From the NCBI GenBank assembly GCA_002359185.1, contig DEML01000113.1, positions 105,647 through 138,733 on the forward strand: 33,087 nucleotides of DNA, in the 5' to 3' direction. The notes under the pieces were generated by a model, which was not told the DNA's origin, did no database searches, and saw only the letters and a list, made by a program, of their open reading frames with translations. The DNA comes from Planctomycetaceae bacterium UBA2671 (lineage in GTDB: Bacteria > Planctomycetota > Planctomycetia > Planctomycetales > Planctomycetaceae). Positions 1-8,671 of the stretch are shown piece after piece. Within the stretch, counting starts at the first letter, position 1; each line of letters starts with the position of its first letter. The position numbers and the translations under genes were made by a program.

Positions 1-36
1 GGGGGCTTCCGCTAAAGCGGAGCGCCCCTGCCACCC
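1..36. repeat. GC-rich hairpin repeat, family A, copy 1
   Basis: This 36-nt element is the reverse complement, with two mismatches, of positions 24255-24290. It can fold into an imperfect hairpin through GGGGG/CCCCC and CCGCT/AGCGG arms. It lies just before the start of the DUF1501 gene. A shorter relative is at 3053-3078. The window edge may cut the element. It looks like a REP-like intergenic repeat; its function is unknown. Confidence 0.8.
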
Positions 37-54
37 GAGTTGAATGGAAGAATC

Positions 55-1494
55 ATGATTGATTATCAAGCTCAACAGTTAGCAGCTTTACAGCAGAATC
101 GTCGGAGTTTTATTAAGCATACCGGGGCAGGTATTGGCGGGATTGCTCTGCATGCAATGCTGGCGGCTGATCAAAATTCTGCACATGCCAGCCAGTTGAC
201 GAAGGGGCATCTGAAGACATTGCACTATCCGCAACGTGTCAAACGGATGATTCATTTATGTATGGCGGGAGGGCCTTCGCATCTGGAAACTCTGGATGAC
301 AAGCCGACCTTGCGCGCTAAGCATGGCGAACCGATGCCGGAATCGCTCACGAAAGGGCAACAGATTGCTCAATTGCAGGGGCGAGCTCTGAACTGTTTTG
401 CTCCTCAGTTTGAGTTCAAAAAATTTGGAGCGAGCGGTCAATCAATCAGCGAGTTATTTCCGCAGATCGGCTCGGTCGCCGATGACATTTGCATCATTCG
501 TTCGATGCATACCGATCAAATCAATCACGATCCTGCACATACCCTGTTCAACACCGGCAGTGGAAATTCAGGCCGTCCGAGTATGGGAGCCTGGTTGCTG
601 TATGGCCTGGGGCAAGAGACCGAAAACCTTCCGGGTTATGTAGTGTTAACCTCAGTTGGGAAAGGTGGGCAGGCTCAGCCGATCGCTGCCCGTCAGTGGC
701 ATAGCGGTTTTTTGCCGTCTCGTTATCAGGGAGTCCAGTTTCACGCTTCGGGAGCCCCGGTTCTGTATTTGAATCGTCCGGAAGGTGTGCCGATGTCCCA
801 GCAGGAAAGCCTTGTCGGTTCGATCAATCAACTGAATCGTCAGTTCGATTCCGTGGTCGACGATCCCGAAATTGCGACACGCATCCAGCAATACGAAATG
901 GCGTTTCGGATGCAATCGAGCGTGCCGGAATTGATGGATTTGTCTGGAGAAACAAAACAGACATTCGAGCAATACGGCACCCAGGGTGGTGATGGAACGT
1001 ATGCTTCCAACTGCCTGCTCGCTCGTCGATTAATTGAAAAAGGTGTCCGTTTCGTTCAGTTATATCATCGGGCGTGGGATCATCACGGCGGAATTAAACG
1101 TTCGATGGAAATCACAGCAGACGAGGTCGATCGTGCCACTGCGGCCTTGATATCCGATCTGAAAGAGCGAGGTTTACTTGATGAGACACTCGTGGTCTGG
1201 TCGGGTGAATTTGGTCGTACTCCGATGGCCCAAGGGTCAGGACGAGACCATCACATCAAAGGATTTTCGATGTTTATGGCTGGTGGAGGAGTCAAACCCG
1301 GAATTTCCTACGGCAATACCGACGAATTCGGCTACAATGCAGTCGAGAATCCGGTTCATGTACGGGATTTTCACGCCACGATGCTCAGGCTGTTCGGGAT
1401 CGATCATCACAAATTGACCTACAAATTTCAGGGGCTCGATTTTAAACTGACTGGGGTCGAAGAGGCTCATGTTGTGGAAGAGATTTTAACCTGA
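55..1494 (+). CDS. DUF1501 family Tat-exported protein
   Basis: This 479-residue protein belongs to DUF1501, a family related to the alkaline phosphatase/sulfatase fold and greatly expanded in planctomycetes; its biochemical role is not settled. The N-terminus carries a twin-arginine motif (NRRSFIK) followed by a glycine/alanine-rich stretch, so Tat export is expected. Family-like blocks are MIHLCMAGGPSHLETLD near residue 70, a central WDHHGG block and a C-terminal GEFGRTP followed by GRDHH, which look like metal-binding residues. I prefer the ATG at 55, with GGAAG just upstream, to a TTG at 40. DUF1501 genes usually follow a DUF1549/DUF1553 partner; here the upstream side is a repeat and then the window edge, so the partner cannot be seen. 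The PDZ gene follows after about 50 nt and may be co-transcribed. Confidence 0.93.
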   Translation: MIDYQAQQLAALQQNRRSFIKHTGAGIGGIALHAMLAADQNSAHASQLTKGHLKTLHYPQRVKRMIHLCMAGGPSHLETLDDKPTLRAKHGEPMPESLTKGQQIAQLQGRALNCFAPQFEFKKFGASGQSISELFPQIGSVADDICIIRSMHTDQINHDPAHTLFNTGSGNSGRPSMGAWLLYGLGQETENLPGYVVLTSVGKGGQAQPIAARQWHSGFLPSRYQGVQFHASGAPVLYLNRPEGVPMSQQESLVGSINQLNRQFDSVVDDPEIATRIQQYEMAFRMQSSVPELMDLSGETKQTFEQYGTQGGDGTYASNCLLARRLIEKGVRFVQLYHRAWDHHGGIKRSMEITADEVDRATAALISDLKERGLLDETLVVWSGEFGRTPMAQGSGRDHHIKGFSMFMAGGGVKPGISYGNTDEFGYNAVENPVHVRDFHATMLRLFGIDHHKLTYKFQGLDFKLTGVEEAHVVEEILT

Positions 1495-1544
1495 TCTCTC
1501 GACAGCTGTTTAATTCAGATCTCATTTACCTGAGAGTTTCGAAA

Positions 1545-2813
1545 ATGCCTGAATGGTTCTGCACGAGAGTTACAATGACTTGCCTTCTACCATCGGCTTT
1601 CCTCTTTGCGATTCTGTTTAGCGGTTCTATCGCAACTGCCGAGTTTCCTCCAGCACCTGCTCTTCAGGAATTGACCAGCGAATTCCGACAGCAGGCCTTG
1701 AATAAGCTTGATGCCGATGATTATCGCATGCGGACCGAGGCTCAACAGATACTTGAACAGGGTGGGCTCGAAACCGCACAGGCATTACCAAAATATGTCT
1801 CAACCGCATCGATCGAAGGAAAAGTGCGGGCAGAGAAAGTTCTGGAACAGATCACATTAAAACTGGTCCAGACTCAGGCCGACGAACAGATTGAGAAAAT
1901 ACAACAGGTGACTCAGGACTTTCGTCAGGCAGATTTTGATTTGTTCGGGCCTCGGCTTGATGAATTTCAGACAACTTATTCGACTCTTTTAGAACGCGCC
2001 AGTGTCCGCAGGCTGATTCGTTTGAATGCGGTGATTAATTTTGCAAAGGCGAATAAGCCGATTGATGGCATTTCAAACAATATATTTGCGATCGATTTAC
2101 CAGAGACGATTTTTATCGGAGATGACTTTACCGGACAGGAAAAAGATCTCCATCACTTTTCCAGTATCCTGCGATCCAGTGAATTATTGCTGGGAAATGG
2201 ACGGGGGATTTATCATATCGGTGACTGCCCCATTCCACTTGAGCGATTGAGAGACCTGGCCGCTGGTGTGCCGGGAGTTGCTGTTGAGCATCGGAGTTCT
2301 GCCAAGATGGGAATATCCGGATCAATAAATGAGCCCGACTGGAAAATTCAATCAGTTCAGCCAGGCACCTCAGCGAAATATGCCGGTTTACAGGTTAACG
2401 ATACCATTGTACGTCTGGATGGAAATCTCGTCGGAAATTTCAGAAGTTTCACAGTTGATCTTGAACCTTATCAGCCTGGGGATCGCTTAACGCTCGATAT
2501 CCAGCGGGACTCTACCAAACCTAAAATCGTGGAACTTGAACTGGACGAGAAAAAGCAATTTGGCATCGAAATCGATGCGGATTTTAAGCGTTTCGTGCTG
2601 ATTAAGTCCGTCGCAAAAGACTCGGCAGCTGAACGAGCCGGGCTCTCTTCAATGTACCGGATTGATCGCGTAAACGGTTTGCCGCTTTTTCGCCCCGAAG
2701 ATTACGCTCATTTGATGACATTGATTCAGGACGAAGAAACGATCAAATTGACAGTCAGACCCCTTGAAGCAGTCGAAGTTCAGATGCGCGGTTGGGTTGG
2801 ACCATACAGATAA
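1545..2813 (+). CDS. secreted PDZ-domain protein
   Basis: The protein has 422 residues from the ATG at 1545, or 412 from the ATG at 1575; both have GAGAG upstream. A signal peptide runs over MTCLLPSAFLFAILFSGSIA. The next ~150 residues are charged and probably helical. Two PDZ-like units follow, at about 250-330 (SVQPGTSAKYAGLQVNDTIV) and 335-410 (VAKDSAAERAGL...YRIDRVNGLPL). No protease triad is present, so this is probably a periplasmic scaffold or peptide-binding protein and not an enzyme. It follows the DUF1501 gene on the same strand at a short distance. I do not recognise a named family for the N-terminal half. Confidence 0.85.
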   Translation: MPEWFCTRVTMTCLLPSAFLFAILFSGSIATAEFPPAPALQELTSEFRQQALNKLDADDYRMRTEAQQILEQGGLETAQALPKYVSTASIEGKVRAEKVLEQITLKLVQTQADEQIEKIQQVTQDFRQADFDLFGPRLDEFQTTYSTLLERASVRRLIRLNAVINFAKANKPIDGISNNIFAIDLPETIFIGDDFTGQEKDLHHFSSILRSSELLLGNGRGIYHIGDCPIPLERLRDLAAGVPGVAVEHRSSAKMGISGSINEPDWKIQSVQPGTSAKYAGLQVNDTIVRLDGNLVGNFRSFTVDLEPYQPGDRLTLDIQRDSTKPKIVELELDEKKQFGIEIDADFKRFVLIKSVAKDSAAERAGLSSMYRIDRVNGLPLFRPEDYAHLMTLIQDEETIKLTVRPLEAVEVQMRGWVGPYR

Positions 2814-2861
2814 GGGATACAGCTCATTAGCAATTCACACCAACTTACTGAAATAATAAGA

Positions 2862-2890
2862 ACCGCAGATGGACGCAGATAAACGCGGAT
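2862..2890. repeat. CGCAGAT-type dispersed repeat, half-element
   Basis: The stretch reads as tandem near-copies of the unit ACCGCAGATGGACGCAGATA followed by AACGCGGAT. Repeats of this style are scattered between genes in many Planctomycetes, Bacteroidetes and Chlorobi genomes, often as facing pairs. No complementary half was found in the flanking few hundred bases, so this may be a degenerate or single copy. Confidence 0.6.
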
Positions 2891-3052
2891 GCAGAATATC
2901 TGTACCACTTAATAATCCAGAGTTTTGATATTTGAGCAAATTATCAGGGGGGCTGATTCCCAAAGTTTTCGGATATTGGACGCACTGGCAGCCAGCAAGG
3001 TCGATAGATTGAAGTTGACGCAGCTGAGTCCTGGGAATGTTGGAATTCCTGA

Positions 3053-3078
3053 GGGTGGCGGGGGCGCTCTCGCCACCC
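3053..3078. repeat. GC-rich hairpin repeat, family A, short copy
   Basis: The element starts with GGGTGGCGGGGGCGCTC, identical to the start of the copy at 24255, and then closes early with CGCCACCC. GGGTGGCG pairs with CGCCACCC to give a perfect 8-bp stem with a 10-nt loop. It lies between two convergent genes, so it could also affect 3' ends of transcripts, although there is no T-run after it. Confidence 0.7.
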
Positions 3079-3107
3079 ATATTTGCGTGAAAAGCTACTT
3101 GTATTTC

Positions 3108-4217
3108 TCAACTCTCGACAAGAAAAGTCGGTGAGCAGGCAAATTCTTTCATGGCAGATTGGGCGACTGCAGCCGGGCAGGACCAGACCAGGAAAAACAT
3201 CGCTTCGCGTATGGTCCGTTCTGCCGGGTGTCCTTTGAGGAATCCGCTCCCCTTGGTAGCCGTTAAGTAAGCCTGAGCAGCGCGCAGGACCAGTGAGTTG
3301 GCTCGTGTTCTCAAGGACTGCGGCGTCAATTTTATATCGTCGCAACCGGGATTCTCTTCAAGTTTTAACAAATCATCCACCAGTTGCTGGCACTCGGCTT
3401 GCATCTGGTTTGCTTCCGATTTCAATTCGGGTCGTTTTTCTGCCTCTTCTGCCAATCCTAAAACGGCTCTTCGAGCAACTCCTGTCGTAATGACACTGGT
3501 TGTGAGCGATCCCGTGCCGCCACCACCCGATTTCATCACCTGTTCAACGGGCCCTGCTATCACATCGTCGGCTGAAATCTCTAATCCCTGAAGTTTCAGA
3601 TTTCCCGTCGATGAGGACGTCAATGAAAGCATGTCGGCCACTTCTCCAAACTCGATGTTGTTATTCGGGCAGGCTGCTGTTGTCAGCAATTGGCGACCAT
3701 CGGGTAATGTGCCGCCGGTTACGAGGAGATCGGTATGTTTGACTCCCGTGACCCAGGGAACAAAACCATCAAGAAGATATCCAGTATCTGTTTCCTCAGC
3801 CGTGACGGAGGGCTTGCTCAAATGCTGACGAGAGGTCGAAAGATGCGAAATCCCTACGGTTGCCCAGATTGTTCCGGCAGCCAGGCTCGGTAAATACATT
3901 TGTTTGAGTTCCCGATTATCACACGTGCCAATTCGCTGAACAGCCGCATTTCGTTGAGATAAGACAAATGCCGTCGACAAGCAGGCGACCGACAGATCCA
4001 GATACAACTTCGTATACTGAGTAGAATGGCAAGGTGTTCCTCCAAATTCCTTTGGAAGATCCCAGGCGAAGACTCCAGACTGTTTCAATATCTCCAACTG
4101 TTCGGCTGGCCAGATATTTTTTTGATCGGTTTGTGCGGCCAGAGCGGAAATCTGAGTGAATATCTGATGGTCAATTTCCGTCGACAGGTAATAATCATGC
4201 ATAAGTTGTGTGCCCAT
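3108..4217 (-). CDS. acyl-CoA dehydrogenase-like flavoprotein
   Basis: The protein has about 369 residues from the ATG at 4217 (an ATG at 4202 is also possible), close to the usual acyl-CoA dehydrogenase length. Features are an N-terminal helical domain with the LPKEFGGT motif, a middle beta domain (ATVGISHLSTSR, DGFVPWVTGVKHTDLLVTGG), and a C-terminal helical domain from about residue 240. Family members use FAD to oxidise acyl-CoA or, in monooxygenase-like branches, other substrates. The C-terminal segment AERTIREAMFFLVWSCPAAV lacks the usual EG pair that supplies the catalytic glutamate in many dehydrogenases, so the reaction is uncertain. It stands alone, with no thiolase, hydratase or electron-transfer flavoprotein nearby. 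Confidence 0.85.
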   Translation of the reverse strand: MGTQLMHDYYLSTEIDHQIFTQISALAAQTDQKNIWPAEQLEILKQSGVFAWDLPKEFGGTPCHSTQYTKLYLDLSVACLSTAFVLSQRNAAVQRIGTCDNRELKQMYLPSLAAGTIWATVGISHLSTSRQHLSKPSVTAEETDTGYLLDGFVPWVTGVKHTDLLVTGGTLPDGRQLLTTAACPNNNIEFGEVADMLSLTSSSTGNLKLQGLEISADDVIAGPVEQVMKSGGGGTGSLTTSVITTGVARRAVLGLAEEAEKRPELKSEANQMQAECQQLVDDLLKLEENPGCDDIKLTPQSLRTRANSLVLRAAQAYLTATKGSGFLKGHPAERTIREAMFFLVWSCPAAVAQSAMKEFACSPTFLVES

Positions 4218-4502
4218 TGGCTTGTATGACAAGCGGATTGAACAGAGGAATCCGTTTACTGTAATTTTATCGGATTCAAAACCAAGTCACAGGGTACAGA
4301 GAGAAATGGATCAGATATTCTGCTGTTTGCTCTGACAAATTCTAATGTTCATCCACCGACTGGTTTGAACAAATCCTTCAGGAACTTTACGCTTGTAGCA
4401 GAGATGATGCTGGAATCTGACAGGACCAGCGAACTCTTCATGTCTGGTGAGAGCGATATACCTGCCAGTCAATCCCGCCTTTTTTGCCACGAAAGATATT
4501 CG

Positions 4503-5060
4503 ATGAAGCTTCTGCTACTTCCGATTTTGTTTGCTTTGGGAACTGCGTTGTGCTGGGGGCTGTATGGTCCGACGATTCAGAATGCCAGAAGCACAACCGG
4601 GGCCTGGAGCCCTTTTAAGCCTTATGTTTTTATCGGAGTGGCTTATCTGGTTTGGGCCTGTGCGGGTGGCTTGATGGGGATGAAAGTGAAAGGGGATGTT
4701 TATGTGTTTGGTGGTGACCAGAGCCCGGCTATGATCTGGGGGTTTCTGGCGGGAACGCTGGGAGCATTAGGGGCATTGAGTTTGACGTCAGCCATGCTGA
4801 GCGGCGGTAAGCCACTATTTGTGATGCCTATTGTCTTTGGCGGAGCGGTCACGGTCACAGCTATCGTGTCCATCATCCAGATGAAAGGGGCCAGCCATGT
4901 GAATCCTTTGTTGTGGGTGGGCATGGTTTCCGTTGTGGTTGGTGTTGTACTGGTCGCGATGTACACACCTCATGGACATCCTCCTAAGAAGCCAATCGTC
5001 GAACAAACTCACATAGATTCAGAAACCTCTCCACAGCCGACTGGTAAGCAATCGAGTTGA
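4503..5060 (+). CDS. small multi-pass membrane protein, DMT/EamA-like
   Basis: The protein has 185 residues from the ATG at 4503. An upstream TTG would add 46 residues that look unlike a signal or domain, so I reject that start. I see about five hydrophobic segments: the N-terminal LLLPILFALGTALCWGLYG, YVFIGVAYLVWACAGGLMG, IWGFLAGTLGALGALSL, PLFVMPIVFGGAVTVTAIVS and LLWVGMVSVVVGVVLVAMY. The ALCWGLYGP start and glycine-rich helices recall half of a drug/metabolite transporter of the EamA type, but it has only about half the usual ten helices. The tail is short and hydrophilic. It lies before bioD on the same strand; no substrate can be inferred. Confidence 0.8.
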   Translation: MKLLLLPILFALGTALCWGLYGPTIQNARSTTGAWSPFKPYVFIGVAYLVWACAGGLMGMKVKGDVYVFGGDQSPAMIWGFLAGTLGALGALSLTSAMLSGGKPLFVMPIVFGGAVTVTAIVSIIQMKGASHVNPLLWVGMVSVVVGVVLVAMYTPHGHPPKKPIVEQTHIDSETSPQPTGKQSS

Positions 5061-5172
5061 AAATTATTATGATTAGAAAAACTAAACCCGTTCGACATAG
5101 GTATTCAGGATCACATTCCATTAGAAGATCTTTGTACTTGCTCATAGCCGTTAGCCAGTTATAAGGCAACTC

Positions 5173-5895
5173 ATGCGTGGTTTGTTTGTCACGGGAACCG
5201 ATACCGATGTTGGCAAAACCTATGTTTCGTCTGAAATCATCCGTCAATTACGTGATCAACGTTGTTCAGTCGGAGCCTATAAGCCGGTCTGTTCTGGTGC
5301 AGTGATTTCTAATACGGGTAAATCAAGTTGGGCGGATCTCGAGGAACTGTATTCCGCCACTGGTGAAGAATTTCCGCACGAACTGGTATGCCCTCAGCGA
5401 TTTAATGCCGCGGTCGCTCCTCCGCGAGCCGCAGTGTTGGAAGATCGAGTTGTCGATGAGTCCCTGCTGTTTGATGGTTTGCATGACTGGAAATCGCGAG
5501 TCGATTACCTGCTGATCGAAGGAGCAGGGGGGCTGCTTTCCCCTGTTTCAGATCAGCATACGAATGCATCATTGGCTCGGCAATTTGGATTTCCCATTCT
5601 GATAATTGCTCGAGCCGGTCTGGGGACAATCAATCATTCCATCCTCACCATCGAAGCAGCTCAAAGTCGTGGCTTGCGGATTGCTGGCATCATACTGAAT
5701 GAGACTCAGCCCAGGTCATCAGATACTGGTCGGGATGAGTCTCTGGTTTATAATCTGCAAGATTTGCGTAAGTGGACAAATTGTTCAGTGCTGGGCTACT
5801 GGCCTTATCAGGGACATGCTTTAGTCGATGAAAATCGACAGACTATTAGTCTCAATTGGCAAGAACGATTCGACATCACTGCATCGGTTGGGTAA
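5173..5895 (+). CDS. bioD: ATP-dependent dethiobiotin synthetase BioD
   Basis: BioD closes the ureido ring of dethiobiotin from 7,8-diaminopelargonic acid, CO2 and ATP, the step before biotin synthase. The 240-residue length fits the family. The N-terminus has the BioD P-loop GTDTDVGKT at residues 8-16, the substrate/phosphate-contact segment YKPVCSG at 36-42, and the second ATP/Mg motif EGAGGLLSP near residue 117. The start at 5173 has ATAAGG about 8 nt upstream. No other biotin gene (bioA, bioB, bioF) is in the window, so the pathway is dispersed in this genome. The preceding membrane protein gene is 112 nt away and a functional link is not evident. Confidence 0.95.
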   Translation: MRGLFVTGTDTDVGKTYVSSEIIRQLRDQRCSVGAYKPVCSGAVISNTGKSSWADLEELYSATGEEFPHELVCPQRFNAAVAPPRAAVLEDRVVDESLLFDGLHDWKSRVDYLLIEGAGGLLSPVSDQHTNASLARQFGFPILIIARAGLGTINHSILTIEAAQSRGLRIAGIILNETQPRSSDTGRDESLVYNLQDLRKWTNCSVLGYWPYQGHALVDENRQTISLNWQERFDITASVG

Positions 5896-6044
5896 AGTGA
5901 GATGGATCACTTGATGTGCATGTGAGAGCTTATGATTCGTTCAAACTGAGCCTCCTCAGCAATTATCGATTAAGTGTGTCAGTCAACCTGTCTTGAACCA
6001 ACCAGACGATACCGTTTTTAATAGTTACCGGGAGTTCAGTCGCC

Positions 6045-7469
6045 ATGCCCAATGACGATTTTGATTTCAGTTTTCTACACGACAAAAAATCTTCAGATTC
6101 CGCAATTCAGCAGAAAAAAGAGACCGAAGACTCTGAAGAATCCAAGGAAAATCAGGCAACCAGTTCCAGTGAAGAAACTGTGGACGAGTCCATTCATGAA
6201 AGTTCCGCAGAACACGAAGAGCAAGTCGAAACTGAAGAGGTCACTCCCGAAAAAAAATCGGGATCAGACAGTGGGACGAGTTTAAGCTGGATGGACGGTC
6301 CCCAACTTTATCAGGATACAGACAGTGGAACTCGATTTGCTTCGGCATTAGGTTCTGACTCATCAAATTCCGGTTCACTTTTTGATGAGAAGCCAGCAGA
6401 ATCGGATGAAGCTCCAAACCCGGAAGAAACACAAAGTTCCGAGGACACGATTGAACCCCCTGCAGAAGTCGTAGATTCGGTAAACGATTCAGAAAAAGGA
6501 GCTTCTGTTGACTTGGAGGAGACAGAAGTTGTTTCGCACGACGATGCATCGAAGGTCGATTTAGAGGAAACTGTCGCTGAGACTCCAGAGTCTGTTTCTA
6601 CACCAGCGGACGCTCAAGGAGTCACCGCCTCTGTCGATGAAGATAAGGTTGTGGAAGTGAAGCCGGTTTCCAAGCCGGAAAAGCAGGAAGTAGAAAAACC
6701 TAAAAAGAATAAATCAAAGCAGACGACAACGGTTCCCAAGCTTCAATTCACAATTCTGGTCAGTTATGCGAGTGCCGTCACGTTGATTTGCGCTTATCTC
6801 ATTATGCAGTCTTACTCTGGAAAGCCACACGATCTGGAAAGCCTGCCCGATTTGAAACCACCGATGCAGGATGATCAAATTGCGTATCGGCTCGTCCCGG
6901 AAGCGGCCACTTTACCTCCAGGTCACGAACTGGAACTGGGGGAATCCCGCAGGTATGGTAACCTGATGGTGACTCCACTGCGTGTGGAAAAAGGGGCTCT
7001 TCAATTTGAGCACTATACCGGCGACCCGGCTCGCAAACGCGAATCTGTCCCACAAGTACTCAAACTGTGGGTCAAGTTTGAAAATGTCTCGAAAGATCAA
7101 ACATTTTCTCCACTCGATCGCAAGATTCTGCTGACTCGGATTGTCGATTCCAATAATCGAGCTCAATTGCGATCCAATCAATTCCTCTGCCCGGCTGGCA
7201 AAAAAGGGGATCTGGAAAACACATTTCTGCTATATGATCTTGAAGAATACGGCGACTGGAATTTCGCCGGAATGCCGGATGACCCTGTCCTCAAGCCTGG
7301 CGAATCGCTGGAGGCCTATATTCCCGCCTCTCCTGATGCATCCGGCGAACTGGATGGATCGGCGATCTGGCGAGTTCAGTTTCGAAAGGGCTATAACCCA
7401 AAATCGAAACGAGGTGTCACGACTCTCATTGAAGTGAAATTCAACGAAAATGAAATCGAGTCTGCCTGA
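6045..7469 (+). CDS. acidic single-pass membrane protein of unknown function
   Basis: The protein has 474 residues in three parts. Residues 1-200 are low-complexity, very rich in Glu, Asp and Ser, and probably disordered. Residues 205-232 are Lys-rich. A single membrane helix lies at about 234-254 (LQFTILVSYASAVTLICAYL). The remaining 220 residues look like a folded, beta-rich domain outside the membrane, with VTPLRVEKGALQFEHYTG, LKLWVKFENVSKDQTFSPLD and a final VQFRKGYNP. The positive stretch before the helix suggests that the acidic tail is cytoplasmic. The start is ATG 6045 with GGGAG upstream. I do not recognise the family; similar architectures with variable acidic tails are common in planctomycetes. 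Confidence 0.85.
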   Translation: MPNDDFDFSFLHDKKSSDSAIQQKKETEDSEESKENQATSSSEETVDESIHESSAEHEEQVETEEVTPEKKSGSDSGTSLSWMDGPQLYQDTDSGTRFASALGSDSSNSGSLFDEKPAESDEAPNPEETQSSEDTIEPPAEVVDSVNDSEKGASVDLEETEVVSHDDASKVDLEETVAETPESVSTPADAQGVTASVDEDKVVEVKPVSKPEKQEVEKPKKNKSKQTTTVPKLQFTILVSYASAVTLICAYLIMQSYSGKPHDLESLPDLKPPMQDDQIAYRLVPEAATLPPGHELELGESRRYGNLMVTPLRVEKGALQFEHYTGDPARKRESVPQVLKLWVKFENVSKDQTFSPLDRKILLTRIVDSNNRAQLRSNQFLCPAGKKGDLENTFLLYDLEEYGDWNFAGMPDDPVLKPGESLEAYIPASPDASGELDGSAIWRVQFRKGYNPKSKRGVTTLIEVKFNENEIESA

Positions 7470-7485
7470 CCATTACTATGGATTA

Positions 7486-7616
7486 TGCAGTCGCATGTAA
7501 ATCAAACGAAGGCAATACGCCATGTTTGCTCCTGCAGAACGCTGCATCTTACTACAGTAGCGGCTTTTTGAAGGTTTGATTCCTATTTCCAGACAAACAC
7601 TTGCTATACATTCGTT
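7486..7616. repeat. dispersed intergenic repeat, family B, copy 1
   Basis: This region aligns with 11760-11900. Shared blocks in the same order are TGCAGTCGCATG, ATCAAA, TCCTGC, ACGCTGCA, GTAGCGGCTTT and CCTATTT. Copy 2 has an insertion of about 16 nt before GTAGCGGC. This copy lies just after the stop of the acidic membrane protein. The origin is unknown and no ORF is associated. Confidence 0.7.
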
Positions 7617-7655
7617 AAAATGCCACTCATTTGATACTTGCAGTCGTATCGTTTG

Positions 7656-8519
7656 TTAGGCAGTTGCGACTTCCTGAAGGATTCGATTTTCTGGCACGAC
7701 TTGTTCAACATCTGCAGTAGGAACCTGAGTAAGTAGTGGGGCAATATGCTTTTCGGCAAACACGCGATTCATACAGCTCAAATGACCGCCGTAGTGCCAG
7801 TCTTTCAGCATTTTGATGCTGTAATCGATTTGACGGAATTTGTCGCTGTAGAGACGATGCTTTTCTGCCTCGGTTTCATCAGGAAGTTTGAATCCTCGAT
7901 TGCCAGCTGAGGGACAGTATTTCCGATCCAGTGTGCCAACGGCAGTCGTGCCGAACCCGAGGAAGTACAAGTCCAGCGGGGAGCGGAGATGATAAATGCG
8001 ATCCGAAATGGACTGCAGCGCACAGGATAAATCGTATCGGGGACTGATCGCCGGCGCAATCATGACGGCTCGTTTGATTTCGCGTCCATTGGGCAGGGCT
8101 TCCAGAATCTTTGGGATCATGGCTCCACCGCCGGAGTGTCCTATTAATGTGACATCTCGACCTGGATATTGATCCTGATAATCGCAGATTTTTTCAGCAA
8201 TCGAAGCGGCCAGTCTTGCATTTCGATTCGGCATCCAGAGATTGAACATCGCAGGCTTGACGTTGTAGGTCCAGTCAAAAATTTCAATTGCGACTTTGAC
8301 TCCCCCATCGGTTAATCCATTCACCATGGAATGCGAAAGACTGCTCTGACCTTCAATACCGGGGAGCAAAATTGTGAGTCCACGTTCACGACGTTTTGGG
8401 GTATCGTATGTCAGTTTTGGCAATCGGAAGTTTCCGAGCAAGGCTCTCGGATAGGTGAATGTCGAAATCAATCCACGCAGAAAGCGTGCAGAATTTCGAG
8501 CAGAAACAGGTGAAGTCAT
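7656..8519 (-). CDS. alpha/beta hydrolase
   Basis: The protein has 287 residues from the ATG at 8519; the longer frame begins with TTG and adds an unlikely tail. The nucleophile elbow GHSGGG holds the serine near residue 129, after VTLIGH. An oxyanion-hole region LLPGIEGQSS lies near residue 55. A late GGHLSC segment probably supplies the histidine, and SPLDLYF may hold the acid residue. The fold is that of lipases and esterases, but the substrate cannot be named. No signal peptide is evident, so it is probably cytoplasmic. It lies downstream of the thioredoxin-fold lipoprotein gene on the same strand with about 150 nt between them, so joint transcription is possible but not shown. Confidence 0.85.
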   Translation of the reverse strand: MTSPVSARNSARFLRGLISTFTYPRALLGNFRLPKLTYDTPKRRERGLTILLPGIEGQSSLSHSMVNGLTDGGVKVAIEIFDWTYNVKPAMFNLWMPNRNARLAASIAEKICDYQDQYPGRDVTLIGHSGGGAMIPKILEALPNGREIKRAVMIAPAISPRYDLSCALQSISDRIYHLRSPLDLYFLGFGTTAVGTLDRKYCPSAGNRGFKLPDETEAEKHRLYSDKFRQIDYSIKMLKDWHYGGHLSCMNRVFAEKHIAPLLTQVPTADVEQVVPENRILQEVATA

Positions 8520-8671
8520 CCCTGACCCTTCGTGCGATTTATACGGAACGGAGCAATTTGGATTTGCGGATGTTGTTTTCAAGGGCAAATTTCAATTGTC
8601 ATCTTTAGGAAACAAAACGAGTCAGGGACCCGGAGTTGCAATGATTATAAAACAGAATCAACAGGTCAATA

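Larger units (their letters stand above)
2814..3107. other. intergenic region between convergent genes, with repeats
   Basis: This gap of about 290 nt separates the PDZ gene (+) from the acyl-CoA dehydrogenase-like gene (-). It holds the dispersed-repeat motif at 2862-2890 and the family A hairpin at 3053-3078. Open frames here overlap the repeats and have no ribosome binding site or recognisable domain. I see no gene. Confidence 0.7.
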
